Source of the DNA: Zeimonas sp046347945
Lineage (GTDB): Bacteria; Pseudomonadota; Gammaproteobacteria; Burkholderiales; Burkholderiaceae_E
DNA length: 64,000 nucleotides
Assembly (NCBI GenBank): GCA_046347945.1
Contig: JAXMFB010000013.1
Coordinates: 1-64,000 of the forward strand
Direction: 5' to 3'
The position numbers were made by a program, and so were the translations under genes. Positions within the stretch are counted from its first letter, which is position 1. Every line of letters starts with the position of its first letter. The notes beneath the pieces are model-generated. The model was not told the DNA's origin and did not search any database. It saw nothing but the letters and a program-made list of their open reading frames with translations. Of this stretch, positions 17,500 to 26,614 are shown in pieces.

Positions 17500-18897
17500 C
17501 TACAGTTGCTTGATCAGCACCAGCGATTTTCGTTGCCAGTTGTACAGGCCGCGGCGCTGCTTCGGCAGCTGATCGACCGAGGCGAGCACGAACCCCCGCT
17601 TGAGAAACCAGTGCATGGTACGCGTGGTGAGCACGAACAGCCGCTTCAACCCCGCTGCCCGTGCCCGTTGCTCGATCCGCTGCAGCAGCCGCTCGCCGTC
17701 GCCGCGCCCCTGTACCTGCGGATTGACCGCCAGCGCCGCCATCTCGCCGATGCCGTCCTCGGGGAACGCGTACAGCGCGGCGCAGCCGAAGATGACCCCG
17801 TCGTGTTCGATGACGGTGAAGTTGGCGATCTCGCGCTCGATCAGCCCGCGGTCGCGGCGCACCAGCGTGCCGTCGTCCTCGAGCGGTCGCAGCAGCGCGA
17901 TCAGGCCGCCGACGTCGTCCGGGCCGGCCTCGCGCAGCGCCTCGAGCGTCTCCTCGACGAGCATCGTGCCGACGCCGTCGTGCTGGAACAGCTCGAGCAG
18001 CACGCTGCCGTCCAGGCCGTAGGGAATGACGTGCGCGCGCGCGACGCCGCCCTCGCAGGCGCGCAGCGCGTGGCGCAGCGTGAACGCCATGTCGTCCGGC
18101 AGCGTGCCGTCCTCGAGCAGCGCCTTCGCCTCGGCCTCGGAGACTTCGCGGCGCAGCGCGCCGTCGGCGTCGAACACGCCGCCGGTCTCGGCCAGCACGA
18201 TCAGCTTGTCGGCGTCGAGCGCGATCGCGGTGCTCGCGGCGACGTCTTCCATGCTGAGGTTGAAGGCTTCGCCGGTCGGGGAATAGCCGAGCGGCGACAG
18301 CAGCACCATCGCGCCGCTGTTCAGCGCGAAACGGATCGTCTGCACGTCGATCTTGCGCACCAGCCCGGTCTGCTGGTAGTCGACGCCGTCGACGATGCCC
18401 ACCGGCCGCGCCGTGACCAGGTTGCCCGATACCACGCGGACCGCCGAGTGCGCCATCGGCGTGTTCGGCAGTCCCTGGGAGAACGCGGCCTCGAGGTCGA
18501 GGCGGATCTCGCCGGACGCCTCCTTGGCGCACTCGAGCGCGACCGGGTCGGTGATGCGCAGCCCTTCCGCGTAGTGCGCCTCGACGCCGCGAAGGCGCAG
18601 CTGCTCGTTGACCTGCGGCCGCGAACCATGCACGACGACGATGCGCATGCCCATTGCGTGCAGCAGGCTGAGGTCCTGCACCAGCGGGTTGAGCCAGCCG
18701 GCCTGGATGAGCTCGCCCGGCACCGCGACGACGAAGGTCTTGCCGCGGAACGCGTGGATGTACGGGGCGACCCGGCGTAGCCAGGCGACGAATCGCGCCT
18801 CGTCCTGCGGGGCGCCGGACGACGCCGGCGGGAGCGGGTTGCCGGAGCCGTCGGGCTCGGCAGCGGCTTGGGGGGCAGGCTGGGCGGGGGCGTTCAT
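17500..18897 (-). CDS. argA: N-acetylglutamate synthase (AAK plus GNAT domains)
   Basis: ArgA catalyses the first step of arginine synthesis, acetylation of glutamate by acetyl-CoA. The 465-residue product has an amino-acid kinase-like domain (about 45-300: TFVVAVPGELI, VVVHGSRPQVN, ALDADKLIVLAETGGVFD) that usually binds the arginine inhibitor. A GNAT acetyltransferase domain follows (about 320-465: IGEMAALAVNPQVQGRGDGE, the acetyl-CoA loop). The first 30 residues are Ala/Pro-rich. The start at 18897 faces hrpA, with only 21 bases between the two start codons. Confidence 0.96.
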   Translation of the reverse strand: MNAPAQPAPQAAAEPDGSGNPLPPASSGAPQDEARFVAWLRRVAPYIHAFRGKTFVVAVPGELIQAGWLNPLVQDLSLLHAMGMRIVVVHGSRPQVNEQLRLRGVEAHYAEGLRITDPVALECAKEASGEIRLDLEAAFSQGLPNTPMAHSAVRVVSGNLVTARPVGIVDGVDYQQTGLVRKIDVQTIRFALNSGAMVLLSPLGYSPTGEAFNLSMEDVAASTAIALDADKLIVLAETGGVFDADGALRREVSEAEAKALLEDGTLPDDMAFTLRHALRACEGGVARAHVIPYGLDGSVLLELFQHDGVGTMLVEETLEALREAGPDDVGGLIALLRPLEDDGTLVRRDRGLIEREIANFTVIEHDGVIFGCAALYAFPEDGIGEMAALAVNPQVQGRGDGERLLQRIEQRARAAGLKRLFVLTTRTMHWFLKRGFVLASVDQLPKQRRGLYNWQRKSLVLIKQL

Positions 18898-18918
18898 CGC
18901 GTCATTATAATTTCGCCC
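18898..18918. promoter_or_regulatory. Divergent argA/hrpA promoter with a self-complementary -10 element
   Basis: The whole gap between two divergent genes is 21 bases and contains ATTATAAT at 18904-18911. This reads TATAAT on both strands. The + copy ends 7 bases before the hrpA ATG, and the - copy ends 6 bases before the argA ATG. With a start point about 6-7 bases downstream of each -10, both transcripts would begin at or next to their start codons. No good -35 elements and no Shine-Dalgarno sequences are seen. The leaderless reading is inference. Confidence 0.6.
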
Positions 18919-21900
18919 ATGTCTTCCCGGCAGCGCACCGTGCAGCGGCCCGTGACGCCCCTGCGAGCGTTGCCGCCGTTGCGGTTTCCCGAGGCGCTGC
19001 CGGTGTCGGCGCGCCGCGACGAGATCGCCGAGGCCATCCGGCGCCATCCGGTGGTGATCGTCTGCGGCGAGACCGGTTCGGGCAAGACGACCCAGCTGCC
19101 GAAGATCTGCGCGATGGCCGGCGGCGGACGCGCCGGGCTGATCGGCCATACCCAGCCGCGCCGGCTGGCCGCCACCACGGTGGCCCGGCGCATCGCCGAG
19201 GAGCTCGGCTCTGCGCCCGGCATGCACGTCGGCCACAAGATCCGCTTCGACGAGGCGCTGTCGCCCGGTGCCACGATCAAGCTGATGACCGACGGAATCC
19301 TGCTCGCCGAGACGATGTCGGATCCGCTGCTCTCGCAGTACGACACGCTGATCGTCGACGAGGCGCACGAGCGCAGCCTGAACATCGACTTCCTGCTGGG
19401 CTACCTGAAGCAGCTGCTCGACGGGCCGCGGCGCGATGACCTGAAGCTGGTCATCACCTCGGCGACGATCGACGCCGAGCGCTTCGCCTGGCATTTCGGC
19501 AGGCGCATCGTCCCCGCGATCGGGGCCGGGCTGGCTGCCGGAGCGCCGACCGCGGCCGGCGACGAGGCCCGCGACCGGATCGAGCCTGCGCCGGTCATCG
19601 AGGTCTCGGGCCGCCTGTATCCGGTCGAGATCCGCTATCAGGGCTTCGACGACAGGCACCGCGACGACGACGACGAGTCGGACCTGCCGTCGCGGATCGA
19701 CGAGGCGATCGAGACGCTGTGGCGCGAGGCGCCCGGCGACGTGCTGGTGTTCCTTCCGGGCGAGCGCGAGATCCGCGACGTCGCCGAACATCTGCGCAGG
19801 CTGCACGCGCGCGAGAGCGCGTCGCGCACCGGCTCGCCGTGGTCGCGCGGCGCGATCGAGATCCTGCCTTTGTATTCGCGGCTCTCGGCGGCCGAGCAGC
19901 AGCGCGTGTTCGCCGGCTCGGGCGGACGGCGCATCGTGCTGGCGACCAACGTGGCCGAGACCTCGCTCACGGTGCCCGGCATCCGCTACGTGGTCGACCC
20001 CGGGCTGGCCCGCGTCAAGCGCTATCGGTATCGAGGCAAGGTCGAGCAGTTGCAGGTCGAGCCGATCTCGCAGGCGGCCGCGAACCAGCGTGCCGGGCGC
20101 TGCGGGCGCGTCGCCGACGGCGTCTGCATCCGGCTCTACGACGAGGCCGATCTTGCGAAACGGCCGCGCTTCACCGACCCCGAAATCCTGCGTTCTTCGC
20201 TGGCCGCGGTCATCCTCCGGATGAAGGCGCTGCGGCTGGTCGACATCGAGGAGTTCCCGTTCCTCGACCCGCCGCCGCGCAAGGCGATCGCCGACGGCTA
20301 CGCGCTGCTTCACGAACTGGGCGCCGTCGACACTGCGCAGCAGCTCACCGAAGTGGGGCGGCAGCTCTCGCTGCTACCGGTCGACCCGCGGATCGGCCGG
20401 ATGCTGCTCGCTGCGCGCGATCTCGACTGCCTGCGCGAGGTCGCGCTGATCGCGGCCGCCCTGTCGGCGCAGGACCCGCGCGAGCGCCCGATCGACGCGC
20501 AGCAGGCGGCCGACCGGTCGCACCGACGGTTCGCCGACGAGAAGTCCGACTTCGTCTCGTACGTGAAGCTGTGGGACTACTGGGCGCAGGCCCAGGCGGA
20601 GAAGGAATCGAACCGCAGGCTCGCGCAGCGGCTCGAGCGCGAGTTCCTGTCGACGCGCCGGCTGCGCGAATGGGCCGACGTTCATGCCCAGCTCGCCGAC
20701 GCCGTGCGCGCGCTGAAGTGGCGCAGCAACACGCGGCCGGCGACCTACGAGGCACTCCACCAGGCGCTGCTCGCCGGCCTGCTCGGCAATCTCGGCTTCA
20801 AGGCGCCCGACGACGCCCAGTACGCGGGCACCCACCAGACGAAGTTCGCGATCCATCCCGGCTCCGCGCTCGCGAGGAAGCAGCCGCGGTGGCTGATGGC
20901 GGCCGAGATGGTCGACACCGGGCGGCTGTACGCACGGACCGTCGCGCGCATCGAGCCCGCGTGGATCGAGCGCGCCGGTGCCCACCTGATCCAGCGCAGC
21001 TGGTCGGATCCGGCCTGGTCGAAGAGCGCCGGCCACGCGGTGGCCAGCGAGCGCGGCGTGCTCTACGGGCTGACGATCTACGCGCAGCGCCGGGTGAACT
21101 ACTCGGCGATCGATCCGCGTGTGTCGCGCGAGCTGTTGATCCGCGAGGCGCTGGTCGGCGGCGACTGGGACGGCCGGTTGCCGTTCTTCGTGCACAACCG
21201 GCGGCTCGTCGCCGAGATCGAAGCGCTCGAGCAACGCATCCGCCGGCCAGACCTGCTGGTCGACGAGCGCGACCTGTACGACTGGTACGACGCGCGGATT
21301 CCGCAGGACGTCCACACGACGCAGGCGCTCGAGCGCTGGTGGCGCGAGGCGTCGCGCGCCGACCCGAAGCTGCTGCACCTGTCGCGAGAGGCGCTGCTGC
21401 GCAAGGGCGCCGGCGGCGTCGGGGCCGAGTCGTTCCCCCGGCGCCTGTCGATGCGCGGCCTCGATTTCGATCTCGATTACCGCTTCGACCCGGGCGCCGC
21501 CGACGACGGCGTCACGATGACGGTGCCGCTGGCCGTGCTCAACCAGGTCGACGCGGTGCGCTGCGAGTGGCTGGTTCCGGGGATGCTGAAGGACAAGGTG
21601 CAGGCGTTGGCGAAGTCGCTGCCGCAGAAGCTGCGCCGCCACCTCGTGCCGCTGCCCGCGTGGGCCGAAGGCTTCGTTGCCCGATGGCGCGGGCGCGAAG
21701 GCGGCCGGGCGCTCGTCGACGCGCTGGTCGAGGACCTGCGCGAGGAGCAGGGGCTGCGCGCGGCGCCGACCGACTTCCGGCCCGAGGCGCTCGCACCGCA
21801 CCTCGCGATGAACTTCCGGCTGGTCGACGCGCACGGCGGCGTGCTGGCGACCTCGCGGCAGCTCGCGGCGCTGCGCGCCGAGCACGGTCCGCGCGCGCAG

Positions 21901-22947
21901 GGCGCGTTCCAGGCGGCGTTCGCGGCGCTGGGTGATCCGATCACGACCGCGAACGCGCAGCCCCGGCCCGCATCGCCGGCGACCGGCGCCGAGGCGGCAG
22001 CCGCCTCCGGACGGGAAGGCGTCTCCGAGCGAGCAGGTGCCTCCGAGCGATCAGGCGGGGCGCCCCTCGTCTCGCACCCGGCGGTCGGCCACCGCTTCAC
22101 CGACTGGTCGTTCGGCGCCTTGCCCGAACTGATGGAACTCACGCAGCGGGTGGGCGGGCGCGACCAGACGGCGATCGGCTACCCCGCGCTGGTCGACGTC
22201 GGCGACGCCGTCGAACTGCAGGTGTTCGACGATCCCGCGCAGGCGGCCGCCACGCATCGTGCCGGCCTCGCGCGCCTGTTCGCGATCGCGCTGCGCGAGC
22301 CGCTCAGGTTCTTCGAGAAGAACATTCCCGACTTCCAGCGGATGTCGCTGCTCTTCGCCACGTTCGGCGGCGCCGACGACCTGCGCCGCGAGCTGGTCGG
22401 CGCGCTGCTCGAGCGCGCCTGCCTGGTCGAGCCGCTTCCTTCGGATGCCGAGTCGTTCGCGGCACGCGTGGCCGACGCCCGCACGCGGCTGAACCTGGTC
22501 GGGCAGGAACTGGCGCGCCTGGTCGCGGAAATCCTCGTCGAGCACGCTGCGGCGACCCGCAAGCTCGGCGCGGCGAAGCCGCCGGCCGCGGCCGCGGCCG
22601 ACCTCGACGCGCAGCTGCAGGCGCTGATGCCGAAGCGCTTCGTCACCGCCACGGCGCCCGCGCAGCTGCGCCACCTGCCGCGCTACCTGAAGGCGATCGG
22701 CTTGCGACTCGACAAGCTGCGTAACGACCCGGCGCGCGACGCGCAGAAGCTGGCCGAGGCGGCACCGCTGTTGCAGGCCTGGCGGCGGCTGGCGGCGCAG
22801 CGCCGCGGACAGCCCGATGCGCGGCTCGACGAGTTGCGCTGGCTGCTCGAGGAACTGCGCGTGTCGTTGTTCGCCCAGGAACTGCGCACGCCGACGCCGG
22901 TGTCGGTCAAGCGCCTGCAAAAGGCGCTCGACGCGCTGCGCGCCTGA
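18919..22947 (+). CDS. hrpA: ATP-dependent DEAH-box RNA helicase HrpA
   Basis: HrpA is a large DEAH/RHA-type RNA helicase involved in mRNA processing and rescue of stalled ribosomes. The 1342-residue product has the family size. Motifs in order: I GETGSGKTTQ (about 50), II DEAH (VDEAHERS, about 146), III SAT (about 183), then VI QRAGRCGR (about 391-398). These are followed by HA2/OB-type domains and the long HrpA-specific C-terminal region. A Ser/Glu/Arg/Gly-rich linker at about 1028-1055 separates it from the last domain. It is divergent from argA. Confidence 0.97.
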   Translation: MSSRQRTVQRPVTPLRALPPLRFPEALPVSARRDEIAEAIRRHPVVIVCGETGSGKTTQLPKICAMAGGGRAGLIGHTQPRRLAATTVARRIAEELGSAPGMHVGHKIRFDEALSPGATIKLMTDGILLAETMSDPLLSQYDTLIVDEAHERSLNIDFLLGYLKQLLDGPRRDDLKLVITSATIDAERFAWHFGRRIVPAIGAGLAAGAPTAAGDEARDRIEPAPVIEVSGRLYPVEIRYQGFDDRHRDDDDESDLPSRIDEAIETLWREAPGDVLVFLPGEREIRDVAEHLRRLHARESASRTGSPWSRGAIEILPLYSRLSAAEQQRVFAGSGGRRIVLATNVAETSLTVPGIRYVVDPGLARVKRYRYRGKVEQLQVEPISQAAANQRAGRCGRVADGVCIRLYDEADLAKRPRFTDPEILRSSLAAVILRMKALRLVDIEEFPFLDPPPRKAIADGYALLHELGAVDTAQQLTEVGRQLSLLPVDPRIGRMLLAARDLDCLREVALIAAALSAQDPRERPIDAQQAADRSHRRFADEKSDFVSYVKLWDYWAQAQAEKESNRRLAQRLEREFLSTRRLREWADVHAQLADAVRALKWRSNTRPATYEALHQALLAGLLGNLGFKAPDDAQYAGTHQTKFAIHPGSALARKQPRWLMAAEMVDTGRLYARTVARIEPAWIERAGAHLIQRSWSDPAWSKSAGHAVASERGVLYGLTIYAQRRVNYSAIDPRVSRELLIREALVGGDWDGRLPFFVHNRRLVAEIEALEQRIRRPDLLVDERDLYDWYDARIPQDVHTTQALERWWREASRADPKLLHLSREALLRKGAGGVGAESFPRRLSMRGLDFDLDYRFDPGAADDGVTMTVPLAVLNQVDAVRCEWLVPGMLKDKVQALAKSLPQKLRRHLVPLPAWAEGFVARWRGREGGRALVDALVEDLREEQGLRAAPTDFRPEALAPHLAMNFRLVDAHGGVLATSRQLAALRAEHGPRAQGAFQAAFAALGDPITTANAQPRPASPATGAEAAAASGREGVSERAGASERSGGAPLVSHPAVGHRFTDWSFGALPELMELTQRVGGRDQTAIGYPALVDVGDAVELQVFDDPAQAAATHRAGLARLFAIALREPLRFFEKNIPDFQRMSLLFATFGGADDLRRELVGALLERACLVEPLPSDAESFAARVADARTRLNLVGQELARLVAEILVEHAAATRKLGAAKPPAAAAADLDAQLQALMPKRFVTATAPAQLRHLPRYLKAIGLRLDKLRNDPARDAQKLAEAAPLLQAWRRLAAQRRGQPDARLDELRWLLEELRVSLFAQELRTPTPVSVKRLQKALDALRA

Positions 22948-22954
22948 TGCCCGA

Positions 22955-23437
22955 TCAGCCCGCCATCACCAGCACCGGCTGCGGGCGCGACTCTCCGCGA
23001 AGGGATCGCCCCGGCTCCTCGGTGCTGGCGAACAGGTCGGCGAACTCCGGGGCGCTGAGCTGGATCAGGCTCAGCAGCTTCGGCGTGATGCCGACCTGCT
23101 GGCGCCCGACCTGCCCGGCCAGCCTCAGCAGGGTGTCGAGCGTGCGCGCGGTGAAGCCGGGGCCCTTTTGCAACGCGTCGGGGCGAGCCAGCACCGCCTG
23201 GACGATCGCGGCTCGCACCGCGAAGCCGCCGCGGCGCGCCTGTGCCAGCAGGTTGCGCAGCGACTGCAGTCCCCAGCGCATGTCGGTCAGGCAGACCAGC
23301 AACTGGTCGCCGTCGTGGTCGACGACGCGCCCGCCGCTGTCGCAGACGCGACGGATGTAGTCGACCATCGCCGCCTCGGCCGGCGACGCGGCCGCCTCCA
23401 GGCCTTCGAAGCGGAGCAATACGAGCAGGTTGACCAT
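22955..23437 (-). CDS. Uncharacterised protein resembling an inactive nucleotide-cyclase fold
   Basis: The 160-residue product is not securely recognised. The N-terminal half (NLLVLLRFEGLEAAASPAEA, VCDSGGRVVDHDGDQLLVCL, then ALARARRGG-like helix and VRAAIVQAVL) follows the strand-helix pattern of class III adenylate/guanylate cyclase domains. However, the metal-binding aspartates cannot be assigned. It sits tail to tail with hrpA, 8 bases apart, and has no obvious partner. The fold suggestion is weak inference; the gene itself is supported by codon bias and a clean frame. Confidence 0.6.
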   Translation of the reverse strand: MVNLLVLLRFEGLEAAASPAEAAMVDYIRRVCDSGGRVVDHDGDQLLVCLTDMRWGLQSLRNLLAQARRGGFAVRAAIVQAVLARPDALQKGPGFTARTLDTLLRLAGQVGRQQVGITPKLLSLIQLSAPEFADLFASTEEPGRSLRGESRPQPVLVMAG

Positions 23438-23661
23438 GTTCGGGCAGTAGGGGCATCAGCCGCGGTGCCTCCCGTGTTCGTGCAGCGCAGCATCGGGCGG
23501 GCGATCCTCGGCATCCCTAGCGTAGCGGCGCGCAACGGGCGCAGTCGCGGCCAGGCGACAGGCGGCGGAGCGTGGCCGACCGCACGCCTTGCGCGCGGCG
23601 GCGGGTGTATTCTTTGCGGCCCCGATTCCCCGTCGAACCTGGCGCTGCAGGCCCTCCGATC

Positions 23662-24702
23662 ATGATGCACGACCCAGTCCGCGCGTCGCGGTCACTGCGA
23701 CGACTCGTTGCGTCCCTCGTCGCTGCCTGCTTCGCCTGCTTCGTGGCCATCGCGTCATCGGCCTCGGCTGCGGCCGCGGGCGACACCGCCGCGCCGCCGG
23801 ACCCGATCGTGTTCGTCCTGAACTCGCGCGACGCGAGCGTCTCGAAGATCGACCAGACCCGCTACGGCGAGATCGGGCGCATCGAGGTCGGGCGCGAGCC
23901 GCACCACCTGTACCCGACACCCGACGGGCGCTCGCTCATCGTCGCCAATGCGATCAGCGACGAGTTGCACCTGCTCGATCCGGTCACCGGCCAGCTGCAG
24001 CGGCGCATCGAGCGCATCGACGATCCCTACCAGATCGGCTTCTCGCCCGACAACCGCTGGTTCGTCGTCGCGGCCCTGCGGCTGGATCGGGTCGACGTCT
24101 ATCGCCACGAGGGCGGCGAGTTGAAGCTCGCCGCGCGCATCGCCGCGCCGAAGGCGCCCAGCCACCTGTGGTTCTCGGCCGACAGCCGCTTCGTCTTCGT
24201 CACGCTGCAGCAGAGCGACGAGGTCGCGGCGATCGACCTGGCCACGCAGTCGATCGCGTGGAAGCTGCCCACCGGCAGGCAACCGGCCGGCATCGTCGTG
24301 ACGCCCGACGACCGTTACCTGATGGTGGGCGTGATGGGAGAAGACTACGTGCAGGTGATCGACTGGCGCGCGCGCCAGACCGTGCGTCGCGTCGTCACCG
24401 GCAAGGGCGCGCACAATTTCCGCGGACTGGGGGACGGCAGGCACCTGTTCGTCTCGAACCGGGTCGACAACACGGTCTCGATCATCGACATGAACACGCT
24501 CCAGGTGCTGGGCTCGATCCCGGTGCCGGGCGGCCCCGATTGCCTCGAGGTCACCGCGGACCGCCGGCAGCTGTGGGTGACGCTGCGCTGGGCACGGCAG
24601 GTCGCGGTGGTCGACCTCGGGCAGCGCCGAGTCGTGCGCACGATCGCGGTCGGCCGGTCGCCTCACGGCATCTATTTCCACAACCGGGCGCCGCTGCTCT
24701 GA
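23662..24702 (+). CDS. Secreted YncE-like beta-propeller protein
   Basis: The 346-residue product starts at one of two adjacent ATGs (23662, 23665). It has a signal peptide (basic residues then LVASLVAACFACFVAIASSA) cut after about residue 39. The rest is repeated 40-residue blades of the YVTN/YncE type, each with the pattern phospho-like DGR/DDR turn and V-x-D-L or I-x-D strands: GREPHHLYPTPDGR, PYQIGFSPDNRW, PAGIVVTPDDRYL, PHGIYFHN at the end. Probably periplasmic and of unknown ligand. The next gene begins 22 bases later, suggesting co-expression with a polysaccharide deacetylase. Confidence 0.82.
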   Translation: MMHDPVRASRSLRRLVASLVAACFACFVAIASSASAAAAGDTAAPPDPIVFVLNSRDASVSKIDQTRYGEIGRIEVGREPHHLYPTPDGRSLIVANAISDELHLLDPVTGQLQRRIERIDDPYQIGFSPDNRWFVVAALRLDRVDVYRHEGGELKLAARIAAPKAPSHLWFSADSRFVFVTLQQSDEVAAIDLATQSIAWKLPTGRQPAGIVVTPDDRYLMVGVMGEDYVQVIDWRARQTVRRVVTGKGAHNFRGLGDGRHLFVSNRVDNTVSIIDMNTLQVLGSIPVPGGPDCLEVTADRRQLWVTLRWARQVAVVDLGQRRVVRTIAVGRSPHGIYFHNRAPLL

Positions 24703-24724
24703 CGTGGACGCGCCGCGCGCCGTC

Positions 24725-25579
24725 ATGGGTCGCCGCGGTCGCCGGCACGCGCCGTCGTTGCCGCGCCGCCGGGCCGCAGCGATGCTGGGCGCGCTGCTCG
24801 CGGCAGGCGTGGCGCGGCCGGCGGCCGGGCGCGGATCGGGCACCGTCTACCTGACGCTCGACACCGGCAACATGGCCGAGGCAGGACGGATCGCGCGGAT
24901 CCTGGCGCGACATGCGGTTCCCGCCACGTTCTTCCTCGCCAACGAACGCACGCCGCGCGGTGATCACGCGCTCGAGCCGGGCTGGGCCGACTTCTGGCGT
25001 GCGCGCGCGGCCGAAGGCCACGCGTTCGGCTCGCACACCTTCGACCACGTCTACCTGCGTGGCGTCGAGCATGGCGCCGACGGCAGCTTGCGATTCGTCG
25101 TGCGTCCGCAGTTCGGTGCCTTGGCCGGTCGGACGCTGCGCTGGAGCGAGGCCGAGTTCGGTGCCGAGCTGCGCCGGGTCGACGAGCGCTTTCGAGAACT
25201 CACGGGCCGCGGCCTCGATCCGTACTGGCGAGCGCCGGGCGGCAGGGCGCCGGCGGCGGCGAACGAGGCCGCGCGGCGCTGCGGCTTCGCGCACGTGGGC
25301 TGGACGCCGGCGGGGTTCCTCGGCGACGAGCTGTCGTCGCAGGCGCATCCGAACGACCGCCTGCTCGCCGATTCGCTGGCACGCATCGGCGACGGCGACA
25401 TCCTGCTCGCCCATCTGGGCATCTGGTCGCGACACGATCCGTATGCGCCGATGCTCGATCCGCTGATCGCCGGCCTGAAGTCGCGCGGCCTGCGCTTCGC
25501 CACGATCGAGCGGCATCCGCTGTACCGGGCGGCGAGCCTCGCACGCGCGGGCGCGCCGGCAACGGGAGCGGCACCATGA
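24725..25579 (+). CDS. Secreted polysaccharide deacetylase family protein
   Basis: NodB-homology enzymes remove N- or O-acetyl groups from sugars using a metal. The start ATG at 24725 gives 284 residues with an Arg-rich N terminus and signal segment (AAAMLGALLAAGVARPAAG); a GTG at 24704 is an alternative. Seen: motif 1 as LTLDTGN (only one of the usual two aspartates), motif 2 SHTFDH (about 103-108, metal-binding histidines), motif 3-like WRAPGG and a final LLAHLGIW. The missing aspartate could reflect altered catalysis. The stop overlaps the next ATG (ATGA). Confidence 0.82.
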   Translation: MGRRGRRHAPSLPRRRAAAMLGALLAAGVARPAAGRGSGTVYLTLDTGNMAEAGRIARILARHAVPATFFLANERTPRGDHALEPGWADFWRARAAEGHAFGSHTFDHVYLRGVEHGADGSLRFVVRPQFGALAGRTLRWSEAEFGAELRRVDERFRELTGRGLDPYWRAPGGRAPAAANEAARRCGFAHVGWTPAGFLGDELSSQAHPNDRLLADSLARIGDGDILLAHLGIWSRHDPYAPMLDPLIAGLKSRGLRFATIERHPLYRAASLARAGAPATGAAP

Positions 25580-26520
25580 TCGCCGCGAGCTTCGATCCGC
25601 TGGCGCGCCTGCAGCAGTGGCTTTTCGAGGCGTGGGTGCAGCCGCTGCTGTTCTCGGCGGGATGGATGCGCTACGAGGAGCAGGCCTACGACGCGCTCGA
25701 GTGGCTGCCGGTCGGCGTGCTCGAGGTGCTGCTGGTCGCGCTGGTGCTGGGCACGCTGCAGCGACGCTGGCCGGTCGAACCGGTCGCCGACCGTGCGGCG
25801 GTGCGCACCGACATCGCGTACACGCTGCTGCACCGGCTCGGGCTCTTTCCGCTGCTGGCGTTCGTCGTCCTGGCGCCGGCCTTCGACGCGCTCGAGGCGC
25901 GGCTGCGCTGGCTCGGCGTGTCGCGATTGAGCGTCGAGCAGTGGCTCCCCGATGCGCTCGACTCGCCGGTTCTCGTGTTCGTCGTCTACCTGGTGGCGCT
26001 CGACGCGATCGACTACCTCGTCCACCGCGGGCAGCACCGATGGCGCTGGTGGTGGGCGCTGCACGCGGTGCACCACAGCCAGCGGCAGATGACGATGTGG
26101 AGCGACAGCCGCAACCACCTGCTCGACGACCTGATCCGCGACGCGCTGCTCGCCGGCGTGGCGATCGCGATCGGGGTGCCGCCGGCGCAGTTCGTGCTGC
26201 TGGTGGTCATCGCGCGGTTGCTGCAGAACCTGCAGCACGCCAACCTGCGACTGCGCTTCGGACGACTGGGCGAGCGGATGCTGGTGAGTCCGTCGTTCCA
26301 CCGACGCCACCACGCGATCGGCGTCGGGCACGAGGGCGCCGCGCGCGGCTGCAACTTCGGCGTGCTGTTTCCCTGGTGGGACATGCTCGCCGGCACCGCC
26401 GACTTCACGCCGGGCGTCGAGCCGACCGGGATTCGCGACCAGCTCGACGGGCGCGACTACGGCCGCGGCTTCTGGTCGCAGCAGTGGCGCGCGCTGCTGC
26501 GCCTCGCGGGGCGTGCCTGA
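25576..26520 (+). CDS. Sterol desaturase / fatty acid hydroxylase family membrane protein
   Basis: Integral membrane di-iron oxygenase family. The 314-residue product has several hydrophobic segments (VLLVALVLGTL, LLAFVVLAPAF, VFVVYLVALDAIDYL) and the His clusters that bind two irons: HRGQH (about 150), HAVHHS (about 163), an NLQHAN helix and FHRRHH (about 239). Substrate cannot be predicted; related proteins act on sterols, hopanoids or carotenoids. It overlaps the deacetylase gene by four bases, so a three-gene secreted/envelope operon is likely. The remnant at 60519 is a relative. Confidence 0.88.
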   Translation: MIAASFDPLARLQQWLFEAWVQPLLFSAGWMRYEEQAYDALEWLPVGVLEVLLVALVLGTLQRRWPVEPVADRAAVRTDIAYTLLHRLGLFPLLAFVVLAPAFDALEARLRWLGVSRLSVEQWLPDALDSPVLVFVVYLVALDAIDYLVHRGQHRWRWWWALHAVHHSQRQMTMWSDSRNHLLDDLIRDALLAGVAIAIGVPPAQFVLLVVIARLLQNLQHANLRLRFGRLGERMLVSPSFHRRHHAIGVGHEGAARGCNFGVLFPWWDMLAGTADFTPGVEPTGIRDQLDGRDYGRGFWSQQWRALLRLAGRA

Positions 26521-26614
26521 GCACGCGCGAGCGAATCGGCTGCGATCGCGCCGGGCCGCTGCCGGCAGCAGGCCACCGTCGGCAGCGGGCGCGGCCGCCC
26601 GGTATCATGGCGCG

